Positions 1 to 9,623 are shown, numbered from the stretch's first letter. The stretch: 64,000 bases of DNA from Vibrio ostreicida (GCF_013074385.2 NZ_JABEYA020000019.1:1-64000), one strand, 5' to 3'. Numbers and translations: made by a program. The notes: a model not told the origin generated them from the sequence alone.

Positions 1-27
1 ATGTCGAGAGCTTGAGAAACGTGCATA

Positions 28-61
28 AAAAAATCCGATAAACAGGGTCTATCGGATTTTT
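28..61. terminator. Bidirectional intrinsic terminator
   Basis: Inverted repeat with arms AAATCCGATA and TATCGGATTT, flanked by A-run and T-run, so it can act on both strands. It probably ends the gene left of the window and backs up termination of the fre operon. The first 27 bases hold nothing I can identify. Confidence 0.75.
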
Positions 62-89
62 ACATATTGGGAGGATCGTTCAATTGATC

Positions 90-140
90 TGCCGATTAAT
101 GCCTTAACTGATCGGCATTAGGGCAAAAAGCCCTCTTTAT
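90..140. terminator. Hairpin pair after fre
   Basis: Two adjacent stems lie just past the fre stop: TGCCGAT with ATCGGCA, and AGGGC with GCCCT over an AAAAA loop followed by CTTTATTT on the plus strand. The T-rich tail favours plus-strand termination; the role for fre is uncertain. Confidence 0.35.
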
Positions 141-159
141 TTGAACCACTAATTCGCAT

Positions 160-873
160 TTAGATAAATGCATAAGCATCAGAGAACATACGGTCACTTT
201 GTGCTTGCTTATTCTGTGTGAATTGTTCTCTTGCCGCCCCTGCCATTTCAAATCTTCCCGCAATATAAATGTCATACGCCGCCAAAGAGTCAAAATCATC
301 ATTCACGGCCTGGAGTACATTCCCTATCTTTCCATTCCACTCAGACGGCGGCGCTTCCAAAACGGGCACAAAATGTACGTTTCTATGCTGCGAGGCGATG
401 TTGTTCAACTCATCTTTGGCATATAGCTGCGAGTCGTCACGCCCTCCCCAATAAAGGAAGATCTCTTTAGCATAATTCTGTGCAATACAATGGTCGAGTA
501 TTGACCGAACGTAGCTAAAGCCGGTTCCTCCAGCAATAAGAATTATTGGGCGGTCGCTACTCTCACGAAGACAGGCGTCGCCATGAGGCGCCTCTATGGT
601 CACTTCACCATTATTGTCTAGCGCACTTTGTAAAGCTTCAACGACTTCGAGCGCATAAGCATTTCTCTCTGCTGCTCCAATATGAAGCTCTAATTCACCT
701 TGGTGGCGACAAGGGCTGCTGGCAATAGAGAAAGGACGCTTATCCTTTTCACCCATGACGACCATAAGATACTGACCTGCTTTAAAATTGACAGGCGAGT
801 TTGGGTGCAGAAGAATCTGATGTGTATTACAGGCTAATGGCTTAATTGATTTTACTTTACATTGGATGCTCAT
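160..873 (-). CDS. fre: NAD(P)H-flavin reductase
   Basis: A 237-residue protein of the ferredoxin-reductase fold that reduces free flavins with NAD(P)H in the cytoplasm. The N-terminal flavin-binding barrel has RPFSIAS (about residues 47-53), the usual RxxS flavin motif. The NAD(P) half carries IAGGTGFSYVRS around residue 110 and ends AYAFI, like the Fre/LuxG family. The length matches E. coli Fre (233). It follows ubiD on the same strand, the arrangement also known in enterobacteria, and the ubiD product needs reduced, prenylated FMN, so the pairing makes biochemical sense. The 267 bases between them show no clear terminator. Confidence 0.9.
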   Translation of the reverse strand: MSIQCKVKSIKPLACNTHQILLHPNSPVNFKAGQYLMVVMGEKDKRPFSIASSPCRHQGELELHIGAAERNAYALEVVEALQSALDNNGEVTIEAPHGDACLRESSDRPIILIAGGTGFSYVRSILDHCIAQNYAKEIFLYWGGRDDSQLYAKDELNNIASQHRNVHFVPVLEAPPSEWNGKIGNVLQAVNDDFDSLAAYDIYIAGRFEMAGAAREQFTQNKQAQSDRMFSDAYAFI

Positions 874-1140
874 GATGTTCCTCTTACCTACTCCTCAAAA
901 GTAAGTACTAAACGACTTTATGCTTAAGCTTGGCACGCCAATATCTACCTGTATTTTGCTCTTTCTGTGTGAGCATAGGTTATAGGTGATACAAGACTGC
1001 CTCTTCTAGTTTATGTCATACGGCAAGCAGCGCATGCACTCATCTGACAGTGAGAGGAAACGGAATGGTTATCACATGCCGCTTCCAACGGTATTTGTAT
1101 TTAAAGTTCAATGTATTGCGGTAAAAAAGAATAAAGGAGG

Positions 1141-2997
1141 TCATTGAATACCCAACTTATCCCACAACGTATCTATTTTCGCGACGACTTGAGGATCTTT
1201 CTTAATCGGCAAGCCCCATTCCCGGTTTACCTCTTCTCCCTCAAATTTGTTCGTGGCATCGAGGACCAAACGGGATGAATGGCTCAGCGTCGTATCAATC
1301 TGCTTTGTGTCACGTGCAGGATCCATGCGAGTCGTTATCGCCCATATAATATCATGCCAATCTTTCACATTAACGTCTTGGTCACAAAGTACGACAAACT
1401 TAGGGTCACCATGCGTTAACAGAAAAGCCTCTATTTTGTTCACTAATTCTAGCGACTGCCCCGCGCGTTCCTTTTTCATTGAAATAATTACAAATCCATT
1501 GTTGTGCGCCATTTCAGGTACATATACATCAACAATCTCAGGAAACTGTTGAATAAAATGGGACAAAACAGATGAAGTTAACCGTGAAAAACTCCGTCCA
1601 TCGGACGTTGAACCTACTAATTCCGCTTCCCACTTTATGGTCGCATCTAGGCCCATCTTCGAGCCAAGGCCAACAACTGGGGATGCAAAGTCCAACGAAT
1701 CAATCGGGGTATTTTCTATAAATAATGTATCCCTTACCGGATCCATATGTTCAGTCATCGCTCCCACCACCTGATCCCAATCGCGTGCATTGACTTTGTC
1801 ATCACACACAACGACAAACTTGGTGTACATGAACTGACGTAAGAAAGACCATACTCCCATCATGACTCGTTTGGCATGACCGGGATATTGTTTCTTCATC
1901 GTCACGACCGCCATGCGGTACGAGCATCCCTCTGGAGGTAAATAGAAGTCTTCTATTTCAGGAAACTGCTTTTGCAGAATTGGCACAAACACTTCATTAA
2001 GGGCAACCCCAAGAACCGCAGGTTCGTCTGGCGGTCTCCCCGTGTAGGTACTGTGATAAATAGGATCTTTTCGCATCGAAATATGCGTAATAGTAAAGAC
2101 ATGATGCTTTTCTTTTTCGTTGTAATACCCCGTATGATCACCATATGGGCCTTCGTCAGCGAATTCATTCGGATCTATGTACCCTTCCATAACAATCTCA
2201 GCACTGGCAGGAACATCAAGATCATTACTGATGGACTTAACAACTTCCGTTTTCTTGCCACGCAGTAGACCAGCAAATGCATACTCTGACAATGTATCGG
2301 GTACGGGTGTGACAGCGCCAAGAATCGTTGCTGGGTCAGCCCCAAAAGCGACAGAAACAGGGAATGGAGTCCCCGGATTCGTTTCCATCCAGTCACGTAA
2401 GTCCAGCGCTCCGCCTCTATGAGCGAGCCAACGCATAATAATTTTGTTCTTCGCGATTTTCTGTTGTCGATAGATGCCGATATTCTGACGTTTTTTACTC
2501 GGACCTTTGGTAACCGTGAGGCCCCAAGTAAGAAGCGGAGCAACATCGCCTTGCCAACAACTCATCACCGGCACTTTATCCAGATCTACCTCGTCACCTT
2601 GCCAGACAATGTCTTGACACGGTGCCTTACGTCGCCGCTTCACAGGCATATTGAGCACTTGCTTAAATACTGGCAGCTTTTCTAGCGCATCCTTAAACCC
2701 TTTTGGGGGTTCGGGCTCCTTCAGATAAGCTAACAACTTACCGACCTCACGTAATTCTTTAACGTCTTGTCGCCCCATCCCCAACGCTACCCGTTCAGCG
2801 GTGCCAAATAGGTTAGCCAAAACGGGCATGTCATAACCGATCGGATTCTCAAACAACAACGCGGGTCCACCCGCTCTTAGGGTGCGGTCACTGATTTCGG
2901 TGATTTCATAGCGCGGGTCTACAGGGTGAGCAATCCTTGTCAGCTTCCCTTTGCACTCCAAATGAGCGATAAAATCGCGTAAATCCTGAAAACTCAT
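1141..2997 (-). CDS. ubiD: 4-hydroxy-3-polyprenylbenzoate decarboxylase UbiD
   Basis: Prenyl-FMN-dependent decarboxylase of ubiquinone synthesis. The 618 residues begin MSFQDLRDFIAHLE and end IDTLWDKLGI, like other UbiD proteins, but exceed the 497 of E. coli UbiD by about 120. The surplus is an internal repeat: residues about 343-455 (FPEIEDFYLP ... KFVVVCDDKVNARDW ... HMDPVRDT ... LDATIKWE) recur at about 481-580 (FPEIVDVYVP ... KFVVLCDQDVNVKDW ... RMDPARDT ... LDATNKFE). I recall long UbiD in other vibrios, so this is probably a lineage trait and not a local error. The gene lies in the minus-strand run rho, secreted protein, ubiD, fre. Confidence 0.93.
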   Translation of the reverse strand: MSFQDLRDFIAHLECKGKLTRIAHPVDPRYEITEISDRTLRAGGPALLFENPIGYDMPVLANLFGTAERVALGMGRQDVKELREVGKLLAYLKEPEPPKGFKDALEKLPVFKQVLNMPVKRRRKAPCQDIVWQGDEVDLDKVPVMSCWQGDVAPLLTWGLTVTKGPSKKRQNIGIYRQQKIAKNKIIMRWLAHRGGALDLRDWMETNPGTPFPVSVAFGADPATILGAVTPVPDTLSEYAFAGLLRGKKTEVVKSISNDLDVPASAEIVMEGYIDPNEFADEGPYGDHTGYYNEKEKHHVFTITHISMRKDPIYHSTYTGRPPDEPAVLGVALNEVFVPILQKQFPEIEDFYLPPEGCSYRMAVVTMKKQYPGHAKRVMMGVWSFLRQFMYTKFVVVCDDKVNARDWDQVVGAMTEHMDPVRDTLFIENTPIDSLDFASPVVGLGSKMGLDATIKWEAELVGSTSDGRSFSRLTSSVLSHFIQQFPEIVDVYVPEMAHNNGFVIISMKKERAGQSLELVNKIEAFLLTHGDPKFVVLCDQDVNVKDWHDIIWAITTRMDPARDTKQIDTTLSHSSRLVLDATNKFEGEEVNREWGLPIKKDPQVVAKIDTLWDKLGIQ

Positions 2998-3079
2998 AGC
3001 TCTTCTGCTGACTGATTATATTGCGGGCAGTATAACAAAAACTAGGCCTAGAAGAGCCTTGTTTTTATTGGGGTTATAC

Positions 3080-4075
3080 CTATTGTGCTAAGGCGTTCAA
3101 AATCGCGCTACGGCGAACCGTCTGGTTGTCATTCGCTAATTCTTGCAACCATAGTCGATAGCCCTGATTGGCCAATTCCCGCGCAACCATCAAGGCTTCG
3201 TCTTTGACGGCCATTTTTTCAATTAAGAAAACCTTTGCTTCCTCAGGCAGGGGTTTAATCTGTGCCAACGCCTTAATAGCGTGTTGCTTTAAGCTAGGAT
3301 TAAAAGACGCTTGAATAATTTGCTGTACGGCAAACGAATTCCCCGTTTGCGCCAATCGGCTCAACTCACCTTGACTGTTAAAATCTGCACGCATCCGCCA
3401 AAGTATCTTATAAAGATCGGCATTTTCACTGATTTGCGCCAGCTTCACCATCACCACAGATGACGGCAGCCAACTCGTCACGGCCTCATCTGTCAATTGC
3501 GCAGTTAGCCCGGCCACCGCTTCATACGACAAACTGTCCAATTCTTTAATCAAGAGTGCTTCTCTCGCTTGTACTTGATAACGGCTGCCTGACAACCAGG
3601 TTTTCAATTGTAACTCACCGCGTTCGGCCTTCAGAACAAAGTCAAGCGTCGACTGGTCTTGTTTCCATCGTTTTAGAAGACGACTGGCAATCGCTGGATA
3701 ATTGAAAGCAGGGACAGAAAACTCATAACCCTCACCTCTATCGAACACCTCATAGGTGGGAATCATGGATTTTTGTCGTTCCACAAAGATGGCGACTCTA
3801 GGAGTAAGAATGAGATTTTGTTCTTCGATGGTTTTGAGGAGCAAGTAACGAGCCGCCTCTTGCTGAGGTAACGCTATCCGTTCAAGGGAAAACTTGAGTG
3901 AATCGAGCTTATTTTCATATAAGTTTTGGAGGAGGGCAGAAACTTTTTTCTGAACTTGCTCATCCTGAAGCAACAATTCGACTTTTTCTGGCTGCATTTC
4001 TAAAGCAACGACCGATGTCGTACCAAATAACAGTGAAGAGCACAGGATAACTGACGACAACATTCCTTGTTGCAT
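3080..4075 (-). CDS. Secreted helical-repeat protein of unknown function
   Basis: 331 residues starting with a typical signal peptide (MQQGMLSSVILCSSLLFGTTSVVA, cleavage likely near residue 25). The remainder is alpha-helical with weak HEAT-like repeats rich in A, L, E and Q, for example near residues 195-330. No catalytic motif is visible. An AGGAAG ribosome site sits before the chosen ATG. It lies between rho and ubiD on the same strand, with a hairpin terminator between it and rho. The product is presumably periplasmic. I do not recognise a named family, and a role cannot be given from sequence. Confidence 0.75.
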   Translation of the reverse strand: MQQGMLSSVILCSSLLFGTTSVVALEMQPEKVELLLQDEQVQKKVSALLQNLYENKLDSLKFSLERIALPQQEAARYLLLKTIEEQNLILTPRVAIFVERQKSMIPTYEVFDRGEGYEFSVPAFNYPAIASRLLKRWKQDQSTLDFVLKAERGELQLKTWLSGSRYQVQAREALLIKELDSLSYEAVAGLTAQLTDEAVTSWLPSSVVMVKLAQISENADLYKILWRMRADFNSQGELSRLAQTGNSFAVQQIIQASFNPSLKQHAIKALAQIKPLPEEAKVFLIEKMAVKDEALMVARELANQGYRLWLQELANDNQTVRRSAILNALAQ

Positions 4076-4126
4076 GTTAACTTCCTTTTAACATTTCACC
4101 TGATTGTGAAGCCTATCAGATAAGAA

Positions 4127-4165
4127 TGCAAACAAAAACGCCATCGACAATATCGATGGCGTTAG
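4127..4165 (-). terminator. Intrinsic terminator of rho
   Basis: On the minus strand AACGCCATCGA and TCGATGGCGTT form a tight stem followed by TTTTTGTTTG, directly after the rho stop codon. Confidence 0.8.
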
Positions 4166-4178
4166 AAGTCACATTTTG

Positions 4179-5438
4179 TTATTGACGCCGCATCGCATCA
4201 AAGAATTCATCGTTGGTCTTGGTCATAGCCAGCTTGTCGATGAGAAACTCCATTGCATCAATGTCACCCATTGGGTGAACGATCTTTCTCAGAATCCACA
4301 TTTTCTGTAGTTCGTCTGCTTTAGTCAGTAGCTCTTCACGACGGGTCCCACTGCGATTAAAATCAATCGCTGGAAAAACACGTTTTTCAGCAATCTTTCG
4401 GTTCAGGTGCAACTCCATATTACCTGTCCCTTTAAACTCTTCGTAGATCACTTCATCCATCTTCGAACCTGTATCCACTAGCGCTGTTGCGATAATGGTC
4501 AGACTGCCTCCCTCTTCAACGTTCCGTGCCGCGCCAAAGAATCGCTTAGGACGGTGAAGGGCATTAGCATCAACACCACCCGTCAGAACTTTACCTGATG
4601 ATGGCACAACCGTGTTGTATGCACGAGCCAAACGCGTAATAGAGTCCAGCAGAATGACAACGTCCTTCTTATGTTCAACAAGACGTTTGGCTTTTTCAAT
4701 CACCATTTCGGCAACTTGCACGTGACGTGAAGCGGGCTCATCAAACGTCGATGCAATCACTTCGCCTTTAACAAGACGCTGCATCTCTGTCACTTCTTCA
4801 GGACGCTCATCGATAAGAAGCACCATGAGTTCACATTCAGGATGTTTGTAAGCGATACTTTGGGCAATATTCTGCAACAACATGGTTTTACCCGCTTTTG
4901 GCGGAGCGACAATCAAACCACGTTGACCTTTACCAATGGGTGAAGCCAAGTCCAGTACGCGTGCAGTAATATCTTCCGTCGAGCCGTTGCCACGCTCCAT
5001 CACCATACGCTCATTGGCGTGTAATGGAGTCAAGTTCTCAAAAAGAATCTTGTTGCGAGCATTGTCAGGCTTGTCATCATTAACCGTATTGACTTTCAAC
5101 AAGGCAAAGTAGCGTTCGCCGTCTTTCGGAGGACGAATCTTACCCGCAATGGAGTCACCCGTCCGCAAGTTGAAGCGGCGGATCTGACTCGGTGATACAT
5201 AGATATCGTCAGGACCTGCCAAGTAAGAGCTGTCAGCACTGCGAAGAAAGCCAAAGCCGTCTTGAAGTATTTCCAGAACCCCGTCGCCAAAAATATCTTC
5301 ACCACTTTTCGCGTGTGCTTTAAGGATGGCGAAGATAATGTCTTGTTTTCTTAAACGCGCTAGGTTTTCAAGGCCCAAGCTTTCGCCAAGTTTGACAAGA
5401 TCAGACACAGGTCTGTTCTTCAGTTCTGTTAGATTCAT
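4179..5438 (-). CDS. rho: Transcription termination factor Rho
   Basis: Hexameric RNA-dependent ATPase that terminates transcription. The 419 residues starting MNLTELKNRPVSDLVKLGE align along their full length with E. coli Rho (419). The RNA-binding domain contains DGFGFLRS, the P-loop is PPKAGKTM (about residues 177-184), and the Q/R-loop region ends with MRRQ. The ATG at 5438 was chosen over the in-frame TTG at 5462 because it matches the conserved N terminus. The 203 bases upstream, between trxA and rho, hold the trxA terminator and then a rho leader with no good ribosome-binding site, as is usual for this autoregulated gene. Confidence 0.97.
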   Translation of the reverse strand: MNLTELKNRPVSDLVKLGESLGLENLARLRKQDIIFAILKAHAKSGEDIFGDGVLEILQDGFGFLRSADSSYLAGPDDIYVSPSQIRRFNLRTGDSIAGKIRPPKDGERYFALLKVNTVNDDKPDNARNKILFENLTPLHANERMVMERGNGSTEDITARVLDLASPIGKGQRGLIVAPPKAGKTMLLQNIAQSIAYKHPECELMVLLIDERPEEVTEMQRLVKGEVIASTFDEPASRHVQVAEMVIEKAKRLVEHKKDVVILLDSITRLARAYNTVVPSSGKVLTGGVDANALHRPKRFFGAARNVEEGGSLTIIATALVDTGSKMDEVIYEEFKGTGNMELHLNRKIAEKRVFPAIDFNRSGTRREELLTKADELQKMWILRKIVHPMGDIDAMEFLIDKLAMTKTNDEFFDAMRRQ

Positions 5439-5589
5439 GGTGGTGGATACTTTTTTAGTCAAAATAGGATCTGTTTTTTAGTTAAGATGAATTTTGGTCA
5501 CAGGATCGACCAAGAAGAGAAACTTGTTTAATTAACGTGCGATAAACTAGCACTAAATACTAGCCTAGTCTAGATTTTGTTGGCGTTCA

Positions 5590-5626
5590 AAAACAAAACC
5601 GTGCATTTGAACAAAATGCACGGTCA
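5590..5626 (-). terminator. Intrinsic terminator of trxA
   Basis: Minus-strand stem ACCGTGCATTT / AAATGCACGGT with a TGTTC loop and TTTGTTTTTG tail, 16 bases past the trxA stop. It separates trxA from the rho leader. Confidence 0.85.
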
Positions 5627-5641
5627 TACCAAGCCATTTAA

Positions 5642-5968
5642 TTATAGGTTAGCGTCCAAAAACTCTTTCAATTGAGTCTTAGAAATCGCACCAACTTTGG
5701 TCGCTGCAACATTACCTTCTTTAAACAGAAGCAATGTAGGGATGCCACGAATACCAAATTTAGGCGGTGTATCCGCATTTTGATCGATATTCAGCTTCCC
5801 GATAGTGAGTTTGCCTTGGTACTCTTCTGAAATCTCGTCGAGAATAGGGGCAATCATCTTACAAGGACCGCACCATTCTGCCCAAAAATCTACAAGAACC
5901 GGGCCTGCAGCGTTGATTACGTCGTTCTCAAAACCGTCATCAGTCAGCTGCAAAATCTTATCACTCAT
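5642..5968 (-). CDS. trxA: Thioredoxin 1
   Basis: Cytoplasmic disulfide reductase of 108 residues with the active site WCGPCK near residue 32 and the conserved cis-proline stretch IRGIPTLLLF. The upstream in-frame ATG at 5980 would add MEWK; GGAG plus AAG lies correctly for the ATG at 5968, which gives the usual MSDKILQLTDD start. It diverges from rhlB with about 110 bases between them, and precedes rho on the same strand, as in E. coli. Confidence 0.97.
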   Translation of the reverse strand: MSDKILQLTDDGFENDVINAAGPVLVDFWAEWCGPCKMIAPILDEISEEYQGKLTIGKLNIDQNADTPPKFGIRGIPTLLLFKEGNVAATKVGAISKTQLKEFLDANL

Positions 5969-6080
5969 CTTCCACTCCAATGTGCTTTTTTGGGACTGGT
6001 TGGATGGTAACCAGTATTTAGATGCCCTATTGGAATGTATTTACTTTCGTATTGCAAGCTTAAGCTGATATTCTATACCT

Positions 6081-7385
6081 ATGAAAAAGACGCACATCAC
6101 AGAGCAAAAGTTCGCCAATTTGGGTTTACACCCCCAAGTTACTGAAGGTTTGGAAACTAAAGGGTTCAAAATTTGTACCCCTATCCAAGCCTTGGCGTTG
6201 CCGGTCCTGCTCACCGGCCAAGACATCGCAGGCCAAGCCCAAACGGGTACAGGTAAGACATTAGCCTTCCTGACTGCTACTTTTAACCACTTACTAACAA
6301 CAGGAGAAAATGAAGGCCGCAAGCCGACTCAACCACGAGCGATTATCATGGCTCCGACGCGAGAACTGGCAATTCAGATTTACAATGATGCGGAACCTCT
6401 TATCGCAAGCACCGGAATCAAAGCTTGTTTAGCCTACGGTGGCGAGAGCTACGAGAAGCAACTTGGTAAGCTTGAACAAGGGGTGGATATACTGATCGGC
6501 ACCACAGGTCGCATTATTGATTTCTACAAACAGAAAGTGTTTAACCTAAAACAAATTCAGGTTGTGGTTCTCGATGAAGCAGATCGTATGTTTGATCTCG
6601 GCTTTATTAAGGATATTCGTTTCTTGTTTCGCAATATGCCGGAACCGAAAGAACGTTTGAATATGTTGTTTTCAGCGACCCTCTCCTACCGAGTTCAGGA
6701 ATTAGCATTTGAACATATGCATAACCCTGAGCGTGTCGTCGCCGATCCAGAGCGTAAAACCGGACACCGCATCCAGGAAGAGTTATTCTATCCTTCAAAC
6801 GAACACAAAATGTCACTTCTGCAAACGCTCATCGAAGAAGAATGGCCTGACCGCGCCATCATTTTCGCCAATACCAAGCATAAATGTGAATCCGTCTGGG
6901 GACATTTAGCCGCAGACGGCCATCGTGTTGGCTTACTGACGGGCGATATCCCTCAGAAGAAGCGCGAACGTATTCTTGAACAATTCACTCGCGGTGAAGT
7001 AGATTTGCTGGTCGCAACCGACGTTGCTGCCCGTGGACTGCATATCCCGCAAGTCACCCACGTCTTTAACTTCGACCTACCCGACGATTGCGAGGATTAT
7101 GTTCACCGCATCGGCCGTACAGGCCGCGCTGGAGAAAGTGGCCACTCACTCAGTTTTGCCTGTGAAGATTACGCGATTAATCTGCCTCCTATTGAGGAAT
7201 ATATTGAGCACAGAATTCCTGTGTCTGATTACGACCCTCAGGCCCTGATCGAGGATCTTCCTGCGCCAATACGCATGCGTTCAAATCGACCTCAGCAGCA
7301 ACGTCGCACCAACACCGGCGGCCCTCGAAACGGCAACCGTCGTTCAACCCACCGCTCACGGCCACGCCATAAAAAGGATTCTTAA
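6081..7385 (+). CDS. rhlB: ATP-dependent RNA helicase RhlB
   Basis: DEAD-box helicase of the RNA degradosome, 434 residues. Motifs in order: Q motif near CTPIQALALP, motif I AQTGTGKT (residues about 52-59), DEADRMFD, SAT, and RIGRTGRAG. The basic C-terminal tail rich in R, N and Q (residues about 395-434) is typical for RNA contact. The ribosome site is weak. gppA begins eight bases after the stop, so the two are co-transcribed, as in E. coli. Confidence 0.95.
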   Translation: MKKTHITEQKFANLGLHPQVTEGLETKGFKICTPIQALALPVLLTGQDIAGQAQTGTGKTLAFLTATFNHLLTTGENEGRKPTQPRAIIMAPTRELAIQIYNDAEPLIASTGIKACLAYGGESYEKQLGKLEQGVDILIGTTGRIIDFYKQKVFNLKQIQVVVLDEADRMFDLGFIKDIRFLFRNMPEPKERLNMLFSATLSYRVQELAFEHMHNPERVVADPERKTGHRIQEELFYPSNEHKMSLLQTLIEEEWPDRAIIFANTKHKCESVWGHLAADGHRVGLLTGDIPQKKRERILEQFTRGEVDLLVATDVAARGLHIPQVTHVFNFDLPDDCEDYVHRIGRTGRAGESGHSLSFACEDYAINLPPIEEYIEHRIPVSDYDPQALIEDLPAPIRMRSNRPQQQRRTNTGGPRNGNRRSTHRSRPRHKKDS

Positions 7386-7392
7386 GTCGCCT

Positions 7393-8883
7393 ATGAACCA
7401 AGCAGTTTCATCACCCCTTTACGCAGCTATTGACCTTGGGTCGAACAGTTTTCATATGCTCGTTGTGCGCCACATTAGTGGCAGTGTTCAAACAATGGCG
7501 AAAATAAAACGCAAAGTTCGCCTTGCGGCAGGATTAGACAAAAGTAACACGCTAAGCCTAGAAGCAATGCAACGTGGATGGGACTGCTTACGTTTATTTG
7601 CAGAACGGCTTCAGGATATTCCACAAGGCAATATTCGCATTGTTGGGACCGCTACGCTCAGAACAGCCACCAACGCCGCTGAGTTTCTCAACAAGGCGAA
7701 CAAAATTCTTGGGCATGACATTAACGTCATTGATGGGGAAGAAGAAGCCGCCACTATTTACAAAGGGGTGGCTCATACCTCGGGAGGCAATGGTCGCCGC
7801 TTAGTCGTTGATATAGGCGGTGCGAGCACTGAAGTCATTATTGGCGAAGGCTTTGAAGCCAAAGCTTTGACAAGCTTACAGATGGGCTGCGTGACCTGGC
7901 TTGAAAAACACTTTCAAGACCGTCAATTGACCATCGAAAATTTTGATCGTGCAATTCAGTCCGCGAAGCAAACACTTCAGCCCATTTTGCAACAATACTC
8001 GCAAATAGGCTGGGATATGTGCGTCGGAGCATCTGGCACGGTGCAAGCACTACAAGAAATCATGCTGGCTCAAGGTATGGATGAGATCATCACGCTCACC
8101 AAACTCAAGCGATTACAAAAGCAAGCGATGTTGGCCGAGTACCTTGAGGAGCTGGATATTAGTGGTCTGACACTTGAGCGAGCGTTAGTGTTCCCAAGCG
8201 GCCTTTCTATCCTTATCGCTGTCTTTGAGTTACTTGAAATTGATTCCATGACATTAGCGGGCGGGGCACTTCGTGAAGGCCTTGTTTATGACATGGTCGA
8301 CGAACTCAAACAAAGCGATGTCCGCTCTCGAACCATCACCAACGTTCAGATCCGCTATCAAATTGATACCTTGTATGGAGAACAAGTCGCAAGCTTGGCC
8401 AGCAAAATGCTCGACCAATGCGAAAAAGACTGGATTGTTGAAGAGCATGGCGCTGTCCTGTTAAGCACAGTAGCACAACTCCATGAGATTGGGTTGTCCA
8501 TCGATTTCAAGAAGGGTGGAGAGCACAGTGCTTATCTGCTGCAACACCTAGATTTACCGGGCTATACACGAGCACAGAAACATTTCCTCGGTGAGATTGC
8601 TCGCCGCTATCGCGATCAACTCACCTCTATCCCAGAACAACATGCCTTATCAGGGACCAGTGCAAGAAGGTTACTTCGCTTACTGCGACTATCGGTCTTA
8701 CTCACTCACCGTCGAAATCCGCAGTTAGAGCCGAAAATTTTGATTCAGTCGGAGGGGGATAAGTTATCACTGATATTAGAGAAGCAGTGGCTAGATACCA
8801 ATCCTTTAACGGCAACGGAATTGGAAATAGAGGCTCATCAGCAAAGTGACATTGGCTGGCCACTGAGCATTATCACACGCTAA
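7393..8883 (+). CDS. gppA: Guanosine-5'-triphosphate,3'-diphosphate pyrophosphatase / exopolyphosphatase
   Basis: Ppx/GppA phosphatase of 496 residues that hydrolyses pppGpp to ppGpp and may act on polyphosphate. The actin-fold phosphate loops are seen in AIDLGSNSFHMLVV (residues 12-25) and VVDIGGASTEVI (about 137-148); the C-terminal half has the HD-like helical domain. It is the second gene of the rhlB-gppA operon, which supports GppA over Ppx. Confidence 0.93.
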   Translation: MNQAVSSPLYAAIDLGSNSFHMLVVRHISGSVQTMAKIKRKVRLAAGLDKSNTLSLEAMQRGWDCLRLFAERLQDIPQGNIRIVGTATLRTATNAAEFLNKANKILGHDINVIDGEEEAATIYKGVAHTSGGNGRRLVVDIGGASTEVIIGEGFEAKALTSLQMGCVTWLEKHFQDRQLTIENFDRAIQSAKQTLQPILQQYSQIGWDMCVGASGTVQALQEIMLAQGMDEIITLTKLKRLQKQAMLAEYLEELDISGLTLERALVFPSGLSILIAVFELLEIDSMTLAGGALREGLVYDMVDELKQSDVRSRTITNVQIRYQIDTLYGEQVASLASKMLDQCEKDWIVEEHGAVLLSTVAQLHEIGLSIDFKKGGEHSAYLLQHLDLPGYTRAQKHFLGEIARRYRDQLTSIPEQHALSGTSARRLLRLLRLSVLLTHRRNPQLEPKILIQSEGDKLSLILEKQWLDTNPLTATELEIEAHQQSDIGWPLSIITR

Positions 8884-8901
8884 ATCCTATTTCGAACACA
8901 C

Positions 8902-8942
8902 AACAAGCCCAGTAGATTGACTCTGCTGAGCTTGTTTCTTTT
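8902..8942 (+). terminator. Intrinsic terminator of gppA
   Basis: Imperfect stem AACAAGC...AGTAGA with TCTGCTG...GCTTGTT followed by TCTTTTCC; it sits between the convergent gppA and the transporter gene. Confidence 0.65.
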
Positions 8943-8948
8943 CCTTTC

Positions 8949-9617
8949 TCAGTGAGCGCCAACCGCTTTAAATTGAGGGTTTACCGCCGTCATTTTCTTA
9001 ATCAAAAAGTTGAGTAGTACCCCGTACATAGGGACAAATAAACCTAAGCTAATGATCAATTTAAACCCGTAGTCGACCAACGCAATTTCTGTCCAATGCT
9101 CAGCCATAAAAGGATCTGAACTTTGGTAGAAAGCGATAGCAAAAAATGCAATGGTATCCAACGCATTGCCAAAGAGTGTCGAGCACGTGGGCGCAACCCA
9201 CCACTTTTTCATCTGGCGCAAACGGTTAAAGACATGAACATCTAAAATTTGTCCTAGCAAGTAAGCCATAAAACTCGCAATAGCGATACGTGCGACAAAG
9301 ACATTAAATTCCCCCATTTGGGAGAAGCCTTGGTACTGCCCCTCGAAAAATAGGACAGACAGACCGTAAGACACCGCCAAGGCTGGTAACATCACCCAAA
9401 AAATGATGCGACGAGCTAATTGAGCCCCAAAGATTCTTACGGTTAAATCCGTTGCTAAGAAAATAAACGGAAACGTAAACGCCCCCCAAGTGGTATGAAA
9501 CCCAAAGAGAGTGAACGGTAGCTGCACTAAGTAATTACTTGATGCAATGATAATCAAATGGAATAGGACAAGTAGAAAAAGGGCTTTGCGCTGCTGCGCT
9601 GGGGTAAAATGACTCAT
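8949..9617 (-). CDS. yhhQ: Queuosine-precursor transporter, YhhQ family
   Basis: Inner-membrane protein of 222 residues with about six hydrophobic spans. FxFPxIFLxTDLTVRIFG (about residues 48-65) is the hallmark of the COG1738/YhhQ family, which imports preQ0 or preQ1 for queuosine in tRNA. The start is supported by the conserved N terminus and by the AGG ribosome site six bases upstream. That site lies inside a predicted preQ1-I aptamer, so expression is likely shut off when preQ1 is abundant. Confidence 0.88.
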   Translation of the reverse strand: MSHFTPAQQRKALFLLVLFHLIIIASSNYLVQLPFTLFGFHTTWGAFTFPFIFLATDLTVRIFGAQLARRIIFWVMLPALAVSYGLSVLFFEGQYQGFSQMGEFNVFVARIAIASFMAYLLGQILDVHVFNRLRQMKKWWVAPTCSTLFGNALDTIAFFAIAFYQSSDPFMAEHWTEIALVDYGFKLIISLGLFVPMYGVLLNFLIKKMTAVNPQFKAVGAH

Positions 9618-9623
9618 GCTGTA

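Noticed and set aside
5439..5462. Rho start at TTG 5462 (427 residues)
   Set aside because: Adds eight residues absent from conserved Rho; the ATG at 5438 gives exactly 419.
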